16,798 bases of DNA from UBA8437 sp963933195 (lineage in GTDB: Bacteria > Planctomycetota > Planctomycetia > Planctomycetales > Planctomycetaceae). Positions within the stretch are counted from its first letter, which is position 1; every line of letters starts with the position of its first letter. A program made the position numbers and the translations under genes. The notes under the pieces were generated by a model that saw only the letters and a list, made by a program, of their open reading frames with translations, was not told the DNA's origin and ran no database searches. Positions 1 through 8,255 of this stretch are shown here, piece after piece. Location of the stretch: contig CAWVUS010000094.1 in NCBI GenBank assembly GCA_963933195.1, positions 1-16,798 of the forward strand, read 5' to 3'.

Positions 1-729
1 TTCCGGATCAATTCCCGCCGCAATCTCCTGAAGCAACTCGACACACTGCAACGCAAGACCGAAACCTCCTCGACGATTCAACGTGATACTGCCTACAGCC
101 GCGCTTTCAACCTGTTGACGTCGCCGACGACCCGGAAGGCGTTTGATCCGGCCGAGGAAACCGACAAGCTTCGCGATCGTTACGGCCGAAACACGTTCGG
201 CCAGAGTTGTTTGCTGGCCAGGAGAATGATTGAACACGGGTCGCGTTTCGTGACGGTCAATCACTTCGACACAGTTTTCAACATCACCTGCTGGGACATG
301 CACGCCAACCGCACCAGCCTGGACAACACCTATCTCGATTACGAACGCCACCTGTGTCCGCAATTTGACCAGGCTTTCACCGCTTTGATCGAGGATCTGG
401 AAGATCGGGGATTGCTCGACGACACCGTCGTGGCGGTGCTCAGCGAATTTGGTCGGACTCCGAAACTGAACAACAACGGCGGCCGCGATCACTATCCCCC
501 CGCATGGACCAATTTCTTTGTTGGGGGTGGTGTGAAGGGTGGCCAGGTCATCGGGTCAACCGACAAGATCGGTGCCGCCCCTCACGATCGCCCCGTGCGT
601 CCTCCGGAAGTCGTGGCGTCGGTCTACACGGCGATGGGAATTGACCTGGAAACGACAATGATGCCCGGGCCCGGTAGTCGGCCGGTACGGTTCATCGAGG
701 CCGACCCGATCCAGGAGCTGTTCGGCTAG
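1..729 (+). CDS. DUF1501 family protein, 5' truncated by the window edge
   Basis: The reading frame is open from base 1, so this is the C-terminal 242 residues of a longer protein. The TTG at 115 is only an internal codon. DUF1501 proteins are abundant in planctomycetes, are related to the alkaline phosphatase/sulfatase fold, and normally carry a Tat-like export signal at the N-terminus (not visible here). Their reaction is not established. Visible family hallmarks are CWDMH (about 98-102 of the visible part), SEFGRTP (148-154) and GRDHYP (161-166); the last two are diagnostic. The following tract (GGGVKGGQVIGSTD, then a C-terminal VYTAMGID) is also typical. DUF1501 genes usually sit next to DUF1549/DUF1553 genes, and one follows two genes downstream. 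The gene ends with TAG and is followed by an 86-base gap. The family call is firm; the function is unknown. Confidence 0.9.
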   Translation, partial: FRINSRRNLLKQLDTLQRKTETSSTIQRDTAYSRAFNLLTSPTTRKAFDPAEETDKLRDRYGRNTFGQSCLLARRMIEHGSRFVTVNHFDTVFNITCWDMHANRTSLDNTYLDYERHLCPQFDQAFTALIEDLEDRGLLDDTVVAVLSEFGRTPKLNNNGGRDHYPPAWTNFFVGGGVKGGQVIGSTDKIGAAPHDRPVRPPEVVASVYTAMGIDLETTMMPGPGSRPVRFIEADPIQELFG

Positions 730-815
730 TCCCGTTTGCACAGACCATTGAGGTTCGTCCGGGGGGCCATGGGGGGCCGGGCGGATTGCCCCTGTTCATG
801 AGAGAGCCTGTCGGC

Positions 816-3359
816 ATGCTCCGTCCCGCGATCTGCCTGATGGCATGTGCTTGGCCGGCGCTGGTGCTTGCCGCGCCGCCGACGATCTCGAAATTGTCGG
901 TGCGAGGGCTGCAGGTGGACGGGACGACCCGGGTGGTGGTGAATGGTGCAAATCTCTTGCCCTCCCCACGATTGGTTGCCGGTGTCCCGGTCGCCGGCCA
1001 GAAGGTTGTCGGCACACCGACGGCCAACGTCGTGATGTTTGATGTGACGCTTGATGGCAGCGTCGTGCCGGGCGTGTACCATCTCAGGGTTCTTAGTGGC
1101 CAGGGCATTTCCAAACCGAAGGTCATCACCGTTGATCACCTGCCGCAACGCGTTTTCTCGGCCGACACCAGGACCGATGTGCTACCGGTCGCCCTGCATG
1201 GCCAACTCTCTGGATCCCAGGTGGGCAGCGCCCAATTTGTTGGAAAGTCCGGGCAGCGGATTTCGATCGACCTGATGGCCAGGCGACTGGGGTCAACGCT
1301 GCGGCCGGTGCTCCATCTTCTCGGCCCCGATCGACGCCGACTGAAATTGGGCATGCCCCGGTTGGACCTCGCTGGCGACGCCCGAATCACGCTGACCGTA
1401 CCCCGCGACGGACTCTACACGATCCAGTGCCATGACCTGCAATACGCGGTTGGCAACCCCGGCAACTTTCGGTTGTCGATTGGCAGCTTCGACGTTGCCG
1501 ACCTGGCGTATCCGGCCGCTGTGACGCGTGGCCAGGTGCGAGAGGTCTTGTTGTTGGGCAACGGTGATCGTGAAACAGCTGTTCGAGTCAAGGTGCCCAA
1601 AATGGCCCATGGGCTGACTCCAATCGAGTGGGGGGCCAAGACCATGCCCCTGGGTTTGAGGCCGCGTGTCGCGGTGTCACGTTGGCCTGAGGTGGTGGAG
1701 CCCGCGTCTCCGGGGAAGTCTGACATTGCCAGGGAATTGCCTTCGATTCCGTCTGCGGCCAACGGTCGACTGGTTGGCCCCGGCGAAGTTGACAGTTGGA
1801 AGGTGCCCGTCAAGCAGGGAGAGAAGCTGAGATTTGAAGTCTTTGCCGATCGCCTGGGGACGCCCCTGGATTCGGTGCTGGAACTCAAGAAACCCGGTGG
1901 CGCGGTGTTGGCCGCCAACGACGATGCGGCCCGGTCCGATTCTCGCCTCGACTACACAGTTCCAGCCAAGCTCTCGCATGTGGTTGCCACCATCAGTGAC
2001 CGTCATGGTCGTGGTGGTCGTCGTTTTCTCTACCGGTTGGTGGTCACCCGCACCACCGATCCGGCCCCGGCCGATTTCGACCTGGTCGTCGACAACAATT
2101 CGTTCAATGTGCTCCCCGATGGTCGTCACGTCTTTCGTGTTGACGTGGTGCGGAGAGGTTACGCCGGCGAGATTCGTCTCGAGGTTCTTGGAGCGCCTTC
2201 GCATTTCAAGCTGCTGACACCGTCGATCCCCGCAGGTGCACCCGGTGCACTGGTGACCCTGGTCAGTTCGGCCACCGACGCGGGACTCGCTCTGGATGAT
2301 TTCTCCCTGGTGGGGGTCTCGACCGTCGAAGGGACTTCAATTCGACGGCCCGTGCGGGTTGGGGCTCATCCCCTGGCCAATTCCCAGCCCTGGCTACGGG
2401 ACGACCTGGCGATTGGCCGGGTCGTTGTGAAATCTCCGGTTGTCGCGATCGGCGTGCAGCCAGTGCCCTCACTCGCCCTGTGGCAGGGACAGGAGATCGT
2501 TCTGCCGGTTCGATTGACGCGAGATTCGGAGGCTGTCGGTCCGGTGCGGCTCAGCCTGGTGACCAGCCAGAAGATTCCCTTGGTCAAGGGTAAGCCCAAT
2601 GCCGCGGCAGCGATTCGGGGGACAGCAGCCACCGTCGATATCCCGGTGCCGGCAGCCGTGACAGCCGCCAGGGCCGCGGTGAACAAGAGTCGGGCGACGT
2701 TGGCGGCTCTTGAGAAGAAGGCTGCTGCTGCTGGTGACAGCCTGAAGGATCAACTCACAAAGGCCCGCTCGGCTCGTGACGCAACGGTCAAGACGTTGCA
2801 GGATGCTGTGGCCGCCTGGTCACGTGATGCCACCTACCGGGTGACAGTGCCGCCCGGATTGCCATTGTCCGGTTATGATCTCTCGGTGGTGGCCGAATTG
2901 CGGACCACCGACAACAAGACCGCACTGGCCAGGTCGTTCAGCCCGGTGCTGAGACTGGCGTCAAAACGCTCGCTGGAGATTGCGCCGCGATCCGAGCCGG
3001 TGGTGCGAGCGACCCGCACACCCAAGGTGGACGTGACGGTTCGGTTGCGCGGTGAAATCGTTCGTCATGGTGGCTTCGGCGGAGATGTCACGGTGTCGGT
3101 TGCCGGTGTCCCCAAGGGACTGCCTGTCCCGAAAGTGACCGTCAAGCCCGGGCAGGCACGGTTCGAACTGCCACTGAAGATCCCGGCCAAGTTCACCGCC
3201 ACACGGTTTGCCAATCTGTCGCTGGTGGTCACCGGGCCACCCAATCCCAAGACACCCAAGGTGTTGGTCACGGCCCAGCAGAAGTTCTCGCTGGAACTGG
3301 AGGCCAACGGTCAGGGCTCTCCACCACCCCCCCCCGGCGTGCGGACCATCGGTCGCTGA
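816..3359 (+). CDS. Secreted IPT/TIG and PPC domain protein with coiled coil
   Basis: I place the start at ATG 816. It gives a compact signal peptide (MLRPAICLMACAWPALVLA, cut before APP) and has a GAGAG-type ribosome site nine bases upstream; ATG 798 and TTG 786 are in-frame alternatives. The result is an 847-residue exported protein. After the signal comes an IPT/TIG-like beta-sandwich (about 22-107, with a VNGANLL core), then a weak PPC-like domain (about 125-225) and a clearer PPC domain (about 318-412: GEVDSW, FEVFADRLGTPLDSVL, ANDD). Residues about 615-668 are Ala/Lys/Arg-rich with heptad spacing and probably form a coiled coil between beta-rich regions. The C-terminus is a short polyproline stretch. 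No catalytic motif is visible, so a binding or structural role outside the cytoplasm is likely. Its place between DUF1501 and DUF1549/DUF1553 genes matches a common planctomycete arrangement. Partner and ligand are unknown. Confidence 0.85.
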   Translation: MLRPAICLMACAWPALVLAAPPTISKLSVRGLQVDGTTRVVVNGANLLPSPRLVAGVPVAGQKVVGTPTANVVMFDVTLDGSVVPGVYHLRVLSGQGISKPKVITVDHLPQRVFSADTRTDVLPVALHGQLSGSQVGSAQFVGKSGQRISIDLMARRLGSTLRPVLHLLGPDRRRLKLGMPRLDLAGDARITLTVPRDGLYTIQCHDLQYAVGNPGNFRLSIGSFDVADLAYPAAVTRGQVREVLLLGNGDRETAVRVKVPKMAHGLTPIEWGAKTMPLGLRPRVAVSRWPEVVEPASPGKSDIARELPSIPSAANGRLVGPGEVDSWKVPVKQGEKLRFEVFADRLGTPLDSVLELKKPGGAVLAANDDAARSDSRLDYTVPAKLSHVVATISDRHGRGGRRFLYRLVVTRTTDPAPADFDLVVDNNSFNVLPDGRHVFRVDVVRRGYAGEIRLEVLGAPSHFKLLTPSIPAGAPGALVTLVSSATDAGLALDDFSLVGVSTVEGTSIRRPVRVGAHPLANSQPWLRDDLAIGRVVVKSPVVAIGVQPVPSLALWQGQEIVLPVRLTRDSEAVGPVRLSLVTSQKIPLVKGKPNAAAAIRGTAATVDIPVPAAVTAARAAVNKSRATLAALEKKAAAAGDSLKDQLTKARSARDATVKTLQDAVAAWSRDATYRVTVPPGLPLSGYDLSVVAELRTTDNKTALARSFSPVLRLASKRSLEIAPRSEPVVRATRTPKVDVTVRLRGEIVRHGGFGGDVTVSVAGVPKGLPVPKVTVKPGQARFELPLKIPAKFTATRFANLSLVVTGPPNPKTPKVLVTAQQKFSLELEANGQGSPPPPPGVRTIGR

Positions 3360-3376
3360 CACGTGAAACAGGACAA

Positions 3377-5851
3377 ATGACGACGATGTTCAATTGCAGA
3401 TCGATCACAGTCTCGCTGGCCGTCGCGACATGCGTGGCTTTCGCGGGTCCGTTGCAGGCCGAATCACCGGGGGTGATCGGACAACTGAGTGTCGAGCCGA
3501 CCCGGTTGGTTTTGACTCACGCGCGGCGTCCACGCTCGTTGGTCGTCACGGCACGGACACCGCTGGGCCGAACCGTCGATCTGACTTCTGCCGCCACGTT
3601 TCTCTCGTCCAATCCTGCAATCGCTCGCGTCACACCGTTGGGCTGGGTCGAGCCGGTGTCCAGCGGCAAGGTTCGCGTTCGGATCGGCGCGAATGGTTTG
3701 CTGGCGGTGGTTGATGTTGAGGTCAGGTTGCCGGCCAACTCGGCTCCACACAGTTTTCGTGATGACGTGATGCCGGTGCTCTCCAAGACGGGTTGCAACC
3801 AGGGAGCGTGCCACGGCTATTCGCTGGGCAAGAATGGCTTCAAGCTCTCGCTGCGGGGAGCCGACCCGAAGGCTGATTTCGAAGCTCTGACAGACGAGTT
3901 TTTTGGCCGGAGGATCAACCGTCACAATCCTGCTGCCAGCCTGTTGCTGGTCAAGCCGCTGGGTGAAGTGGCTCACAAGGGAGGAGTCCGGCTCGAGCCC
4001 GACAGCCTGGAGCATCGACTGTTGACCGGCTGGATCCGTGAGGGGGCAAACCCGGACCCGGACAAGGCGGCGACCTTCGAGTCGCTGTCCATCTTTCCTC
4101 ATCGGATCGTGGTCGGACCCGGCTGGGAGCAGCAACTCCAGGTGATCGCGACGTACTCGGATGGTTCCCGTCGTGACGTCACCCGGTTGTCGGTGTTTAC
4201 CGTCAATACTGAACGAATCGCATCGGTGACGCGTGACGGACTGGTGCAGGCCACGATGCTGGGCGAGACGGCCGTGTCGGCTCGCTTCGAGCGAACGTTT
4301 GCCACGTCGGAATTCCTGGTGCTTGAACCGCGGGGGGACTTCGACCCCACCCCGGTGCCCGGCGACAACCTTGTCGATCGTTTTGTCATCGAAAAACTCA
4401 ACACCATGAATGTCCGACCGTCAGCCATCGTTGACGACGCCGGATTTCTCCGTCGCGTCTCGATCGACATGATTGGGATTCAGCCGGCACCCGAGGAGGT
4501 TCAGGCATTCCTGGCCGACAAGGATCCCGCCAAACGCGACAAGTTGATCGAACGCCTGTTTGCTCGCGAGGGGTTCGTCGACCAGTGGTCATTGAAATGG
4601 GGAGATCTGCTCCAGAACAGTCGAACCAAGCTCAGTGACCCGGCGGTGTATGCGTTCCGCGAGTGGTTGCGCGACGCGGTGGCGACCAACCGACCTCTTG
4701 ATCAGTTTGCACGCGAGGTGCTGGCCGGTCGTGGTGGAGTCTCGGATAGCCCGACGGCCGCCTTCTACGCTGTCAGCAATGACGCGCATGACACCCTGCA
4801 ACGGGCCACACAGGTCTTCTGTGGTATCCGGATGTTGTGTGCCCGGTGTCATCCGCATCCGTTCGAGAACTGGACACAGGAGGACTACTACGGGTTGTTC
4901 AGCTTTTTCAACCAGGTGGCCACCAAGAATGACTTGCGACTGCCCGGTGTTCGCAATGCCAAGGCGGTGGTGATCAACCTGGGGACTGGTTTTGGCACGA
5001 ATCCTCGAAGCGGCCAGGCACAGCCTCCGCGTTTTCTCGGTGGTGCTGAACCGAAATTGGCGACAAGCGGTAGCGACCGTCGCCAGGCCTACATCGGCTG
5101 GCTGACCTCCCCGGAGAATCCGTTTTTTGCCCGCAGCCTGGTCAACCGGATCTGGAGCTACTTCTTCCACCGGGGCATTATTGATCCGGTCGACGATTTG
5201 CGGTCGACCAACCCGGCGATCAATCCCAAGCTGCTCGATGCACTGACAGCCGATTTTGTTGCCAACGGTTTTGACATGCGGCACCTGATGAGGACGATCG
5301 TGCGGTCGCGGACCTACCAGCGCAGCAGCCAGGCGAATGACAGCAATATCCACGATGACATGAATTTTTCGAGGTTCGTGCCGAGACGCTTGTCGGCGGA
5401 GACTTTGTTGGACTGCCTGGTTCAGGCGACAGGGGTTCCCGAGCGATTCAGCGGGGCGCCGGCCGGGTTCACTGCCAAGCAGCTTCCCGATGCGAACATC
5501 CAGAGTGACTTTCTGAAGCTGTTTGGAAAGCCGCAGCGGATGGAGGCCTGTGAGTGTGAGCGTGATTCGGGAGCCAACATGCTGCAGGCCCTGCATTTTA
5601 TCAACGGCCAGTCGATTCTCAGTCGGGTCAGTTCCGGCAGCGGTCGTGTGACGATGCTGATCAAGTCCGAGAAGGATTCGGCGAAGGTTGTCGAGAGGTT
5701 GTACCTGTGGTCGCTGTGTCGAAGGCCGACGGCCAAGGAGCAGGAGGTGGCTGTCAAGTTCTTCGCCAGTTACGGCGCGAAGCGACAGGAGGCTGCCCAG
5801 GATTTCATGTGGGCTCTGCTCAATAGCCGCGAATTCATGTTGGTGCACTGA
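3377..5851 (+). CDS. Secreted Big2-like/DUF1549/DUF1553 protein with two heme c motifs
   Basis: This is an 824-residue planctomycete-type protein of unknown reaction. A signal peptide is visible (hydrophobic SLAVATCVAFAG, cut after LQA near residue 28). Domains in order: a Big2-like Ig domain (about 33-117); a PSCyt1-like segment with CNQGACH (140-146), a C-x4-CH heme site; a second Big2-like domain (about 240-318); DUF1549 (about 330-515) with a canonical heme site CARCH (488-492) followed by PHPFENW; and DUF1553 (about 565-824) with NPFFARSLVNRIW and, near the end, SGANMLQALHFING. The length is normal for the Big2-containing subfamily. ATG 3377 has an AGGA only three bases upstream; ATG 3386, twelve bases from it, is possible and would not alter the mature protein. 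It lies 17 bases after the PPC gene and overlaps the next gene by one base, so co-expression is likely. The two hemes suggest an electron-transfer or redox-enzyme role in the cell envelope (inference). Confidence 0.92.
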   Translation: MTTMFNCRSITVSLAVATCVAFAGPLQAESPGVIGQLSVEPTRLVLTHARRPRSLVVTARTPLGRTVDLTSAATFLSSNPAIARVTPLGWVEPVSSGKVRVRIGANGLLAVVDVEVRLPANSAPHSFRDDVMPVLSKTGCNQGACHGYSLGKNGFKLSLRGADPKADFEALTDEFFGRRINRHNPAASLLLVKPLGEVAHKGGVRLEPDSLEHRLLTGWIREGANPDPDKAATFESLSIFPHRIVVGPGWEQQLQVIATYSDGSRRDVTRLSVFTVNTERIASVTRDGLVQATMLGETAVSARFERTFATSEFLVLEPRGDFDPTPVPGDNLVDRFVIEKLNTMNVRPSAIVDDAGFLRRVSIDMIGIQPAPEEVQAFLADKDPAKRDKLIERLFAREGFVDQWSLKWGDLLQNSRTKLSDPAVYAFREWLRDAVATNRPLDQFAREVLAGRGGVSDSPTAAFYAVSNDAHDTLQRATQVFCGIRMLCARCHPHPFENWTQEDYYGLFSFFNQVATKNDLRLPGVRNAKAVVINLGTGFGTNPRSGQAQPPRFLGGAEPKLATSGSDRRQAYIGWLTSPENPFFARSLVNRIWSYFFHRGIIDPVDDLRSTNPAINPKLLDALTADFVANGFDMRHLMRTIVRSRTYQRSSQANDSNIHDDMNFSRFVPRRLSAETLLDCLVQATGVPERFSGAPAGFTAKQLPDANIQSDFLKLFGKPQRMEACECERDSGANMLQALHFINGQSILSRVSSGSGRVTMLIKSEKDSAKVVERLYLWSLCRRPTAKEQEVAVKFFASYGAKRQEAAQDFMWALLNSREFMLVH

Positions 5852-7236
5852 TGCGATTCACCCACTTGATACTCATCGCCATGGCCGCTTGTACGGTGTT
5901 TCCGGAGCCCGTGCAGGCCGGTGACGCTGTCAGTTATCGGCGCCACGTCTGGCCGATTCTTAAGCGTCATTGTTTCGCGTGTCACAGCGGCGGCAAACCC
6001 GAAGGGAAACTGTCGCTGGCGACGGCCGCTTCGATTGCCCGGGGCGGCGAGTCGGGGCCGCTTTTGGTTCCCGGGAAGCCGAGCGAGAGCCTGTTGATTG
6101 AAATGATCAGTGGCGAGGAGCCATCGATGCCCCCGAAGGGCCGGCCGCTGTCCAAGGCCAAGATCGACATCCTGAAGACATGGATTGGGCAAGGTGGGAA
6201 AATCGACTCGATCGCTCCGCTCGCCGAATCCAAGGTGATGATTCCCAAGGAATACACCCATGCCCCGGCGTTGGCAGCGGTCGCATTTTCTCCAGATGGC
6301 CAGCGAATTGCGTGTGCCTGTCGTAGCGAGGTGGTGGTGATCGCAGCCAATGGCAAGGGGACGCCGCTGCGTTTGCAGACTGGCTCGGACCTTCTCACTC
6401 ATGTCGAGTTCAGCGCCGACGGGAAACTCTTGCTGGCCGGTGGTGGGACGCCCTCACGATTTGGGGAAGTGTCTGTGTTCTCGATGGCCGAAGGCAAACG
6501 GATCCTGTCCCGGCGGGTCAGCCAGGACACTCTCTTTCGGGGTGAGTTTTCGCCTGATGGCAAGCGAGTCGCCCTGGGGGGAGCCGATGGCGCCGTGTAC
6601 GTGATTCCACTGGACAAGACATCCAAACCCCGGCGGATTGAACTGCACAGTGACTGGGTGGTCGACGTGGCGTGGACCCCGGATGGGACGAAACTGATCA
6701 CGGCCGGACGAGACAAGGCGACCAAGGTGGCCAGTGTCGAGACCGGCAAACTGTTGCGGACTGTCGACTCTTCAGCCGAGCGAGTCTCCAGCGTGGTCAC
6801 TGATGGTGTGTTTGCCGTGTCGGCCGGAAAATCCCGTACGCTGATCGGATACCAACTCGAAGTGGCTTTGCAGAACGTCGGGGTGACCGGCGCAGGAAAC
6901 GGTGCCAAGCCGGTCACGCGACGCAATCAATACGTGAAGAACTTTGAGGCTCAACCTGGTGAGGTGATTGATATCGCGCTCAGCGGTGATCGCAAGTCGA
7001 TCGCCGTGGCCGGTACGGCGGCGGAGGTCCGGGTGTACACGGTCGCTGACCGGAAGCGGACGGCGGTCGTCAAGGGCGTGCGGGTTCCCGTTTTCTGCGT
7101 GGCACTCAACCAAAATGCGTCGTTGCTGGCCGTGGGGAGCCGTGACGGGCGCCTCGAGGTGTTTCGCCTGCCGAAGGGCGAACAGGTCTTTTCACGGATT
7201 CCGGTTCCGATGAAGAAGACGGTCACCAGGCGTTGA
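5851..7236 (+). CDS. Secreted PSCyt1 cytochrome c-WD40 repeat protein
   Basis: This is a 461-residue exported protein. The signal peptide is MRFTHLILIAMAACTVFPEP, cleaved near VQA|GDA at residue 23. The N-terminal PSCyt1 cytochrome c domain holds CFACH (41-45), the heme attachment site, and SMPPKGRPLS (92-101), whose Met93 is the probable distal ligand. WIGQGG (111-116) closes the domain. The rest (about 130-450) is a WD40-type beta-propeller with recurring FSPDG, FSADG and WTPDG turns, likely a protein- or ligand-binding platform. Its ATG overlaps the upstream stop as TGATG and no separate ribosome site is evident, so translation is probably coupled to the DUF1549/DUF1553 gene. The stop codon lies in the left arm of the 7229-7255 inverted repeat. 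A role as electron carrier or scaffold for the upstream DUF proteins is inferred from the context. Confidence 0.9.
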   Translation: MRFTHLILIAMAACTVFPEPVQAGDAVSYRRHVWPILKRHCFACHSGGKPEGKLSLATAASIARGGESGPLLVPGKPSESLLIEMISGEEPSMPPKGRPLSKAKIDILKTWIGQGGKIDSIAPLAESKVMIPKEYTHAPALAAVAFSPDGQRIACACRSEVVVIAANGKGTPLRLQTGSDLLTHVEFSADGKLLLAGGGTPSRFGEVSVFSMAEGKRILSRRVSQDTLFRGEFSPDGKRVALGGADGAVYVIPLDKTSKPRRIELHSDWVVDVAWTPDGTKLITAGRDKATKVASVETGKLLRTVDSSAERVSSVVTDGVFAVSAGKSRTLIGYQLEVALQNVGVTGAGNGAKPVTRRNQYVKNFEAQPGEVIDIALSGDRKSIAVAGTAAEVRVYTVADRKRTAVVKGVRVPVFCVALNQNASLLAVGSRDGRLEVFRLPKGEQVFSRIPVPMKKTVTRR

Positions 7237-7255
7237 CCCGGATCGGGTCAACGCC
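7229..7255. terminator. Putative bidirectional terminator hairpin carrying both stop codons
   Basis: This is a perfect 12-bp inverted repeat: left arm 7229-7240 (ggcgttgacccg), loop GAT, right arm 7244-7255. The TGA of the plus-strand WD40 gene (7234-7236) lies in the left arm and the TGA of the minus-strand GH18 gene (7248-7250) in the right arm. There is no T-run on either side, so it is not a classic intrinsic terminator. Its position exactly between convergent genes still makes transcription termination or 3'-end protection the likely role. Confidence 0.6.
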
Positions 7256-8225
7256 GATCGGTGGTGGTGCGTCGCGATTGGCTGATCACTCGCAGCAGTG
7301 ATCGTGGTCCCCGGGCGTCCTGACCGATTTCCCAGATGCTGACCCCGGCCAATCCCCCGGAAGCGGCCAGCCGAGTCTTGCGGCGGATGGTTGAGGGGCC
7401 GTTGAAGTAGATGCCGTTGGTCTGATCGACCGTCGAGGCGGGGGCAAAGCGTCGAACGATCTCGGCGTAGGTGTGGGCGGTTCGTGTCTTGTCGAGCGAC
7501 CGACCGTAGAACGGAAGGCCCAGGCAGATGCGATCGGCCGGAATCCCGGCGTCGCGAAGTCGCTGGATGTCTTTCTGCGCCTGCTGCAGCGTGGAGTGTC
7601 GTCCCGCCGCGTCGTATGACATCAGGTGAATGCGGTCCAGCGACTTTGCGGCCACGGCAGAGAGTTGTTGCCAACCGGCGATGGCCGCGGTCACCGAGAG
7701 TTTCCGGCGGCTGAAGGCGGCCTGGGTTTCCACGATCAGGCGGGTGTAGGCCGCTTGCTGGGCGGCCCCCTTGGGATGTTCCCAGTCAAGATCGACACCG
7801 TCGAAACCGTGTGAGTGGCAGTAGGTGATCATCTGGTTGATGAATCGTCGTCGTGCCGTGTCGTTGGTGCTGCAGGCGGCGAACGCGGCTGACCGCTCCC
7901 ACCCACCAACACACAATCTCAGTCGGAACCGGTACTTTCGCTTGAGGTTTCCCAAGAGCTTGACCGCGGCGGGTTTCAGGCGACTGGTGTCCAGCATACC
8001 GTTGGATCGGGGTTCGACTGAAAAGAATACCAGTTCATCCAGGTGCTGGCAGACGGTCTCGTCGAGGTTGTTGACCCGGTACTCGGGCAGGTAGCCGACG
8101 ACCAGGAATTTCCTCGCCGTTGGTTCGCCGGCAACGACGGGACGACAGCAGGTGACGATCACGCCCAGCAGAAGCAACAACCCGACGGCGTGACTGTGTC
8201 GGGGGCGGGCTGGCACACGTGTCAT
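7248..8225 (-). CDS. Secreted glycoside hydrolase family 18 (chitinase-like) protein
   Basis: This is a 325-residue protein with an N-terminal export signal (hydrophobic run GLLLLLGVIVTCC, then VVAGE; cleavage near residue 32). The rest is a single GH18 TIM barrel. The strand motif LRLCVGGW lies at 102-109. The catalytic DxxDxDxE motif is intact as DGVDLDWE (142-149), with Glu149 the proton donor. MSYD (202-205) and the late-barrel tryptophan in SIWEIG (Trp298) are also present. GH18 enzymes cleave beta-1,4-linked N-acetylglucosamine in chitin, peptidoglycan-like or N-glycan substrates by substrate-assisted catalysis. The small size and lack of carbohydrate-binding modules resemble compact spore-lytic/YaaH-like or di-N-acetylchitobiase-like members, so the substrate is uncertain. 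It lies 30 bases downstream of the helicase on the same strand and may share its transcript. The ribosome site is weak. Confidence 0.9.
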   Translation of the reverse strand: MTRVPARPRHSHAVGLLLLLGVIVTCCRPVVAGEPTARKFLVVGYLPEYRVNNLDETVCQHLDELVFFSVEPRSNGMLDTSRLKPAAVKLLGNLKRKYRFRLRLCVGGWERSAAFAACSTNDTARRRFINQMITYCHSHGFDGVDLDWEHPKGAAQQAAYTRLIVETQAAFSRRKLSVTAAIAGWQQLSAVAAKSLDRIHLMSYDAAGRHSTLQQAQKDIQRLRDAGIPADRICLGLPFYGRSLDKTRTAHTYAEIVRRFAPASTVDQTNGIYFNGPSTIRRKTRLAASGGLAGVSIWEIGQDARGPRSLLRVISQSRRTTTDRR

Positions 8226-8255
8226 GATCGCGTTGTCCCGGTCTGTTGACGGCGG

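Noticed and set aside
115..117. TTG at 115 as the start of the DUF1501 gene.
   Set aside because: The frame is open back to base 1 and this protein family is much longer, so the gene is cut by the window edge.
761..780. Direct repeat of ggggggcc in the gap before the PPC gene, with a possible G-quadruplex.
   Set aside because: Only two G-runs are present, too few for an intramolecular quadruplex, and the repeat is short. It could be chance in GC-rich DNA.
4589..5848. A 419-codon open frame on the minus strand, antisense to the DUF1549/DUF1553 gene.
   Set aside because: Composition is Arg/Gln/His-rich with no domain; the plus-strand gene has clear heme and DUF motifs.
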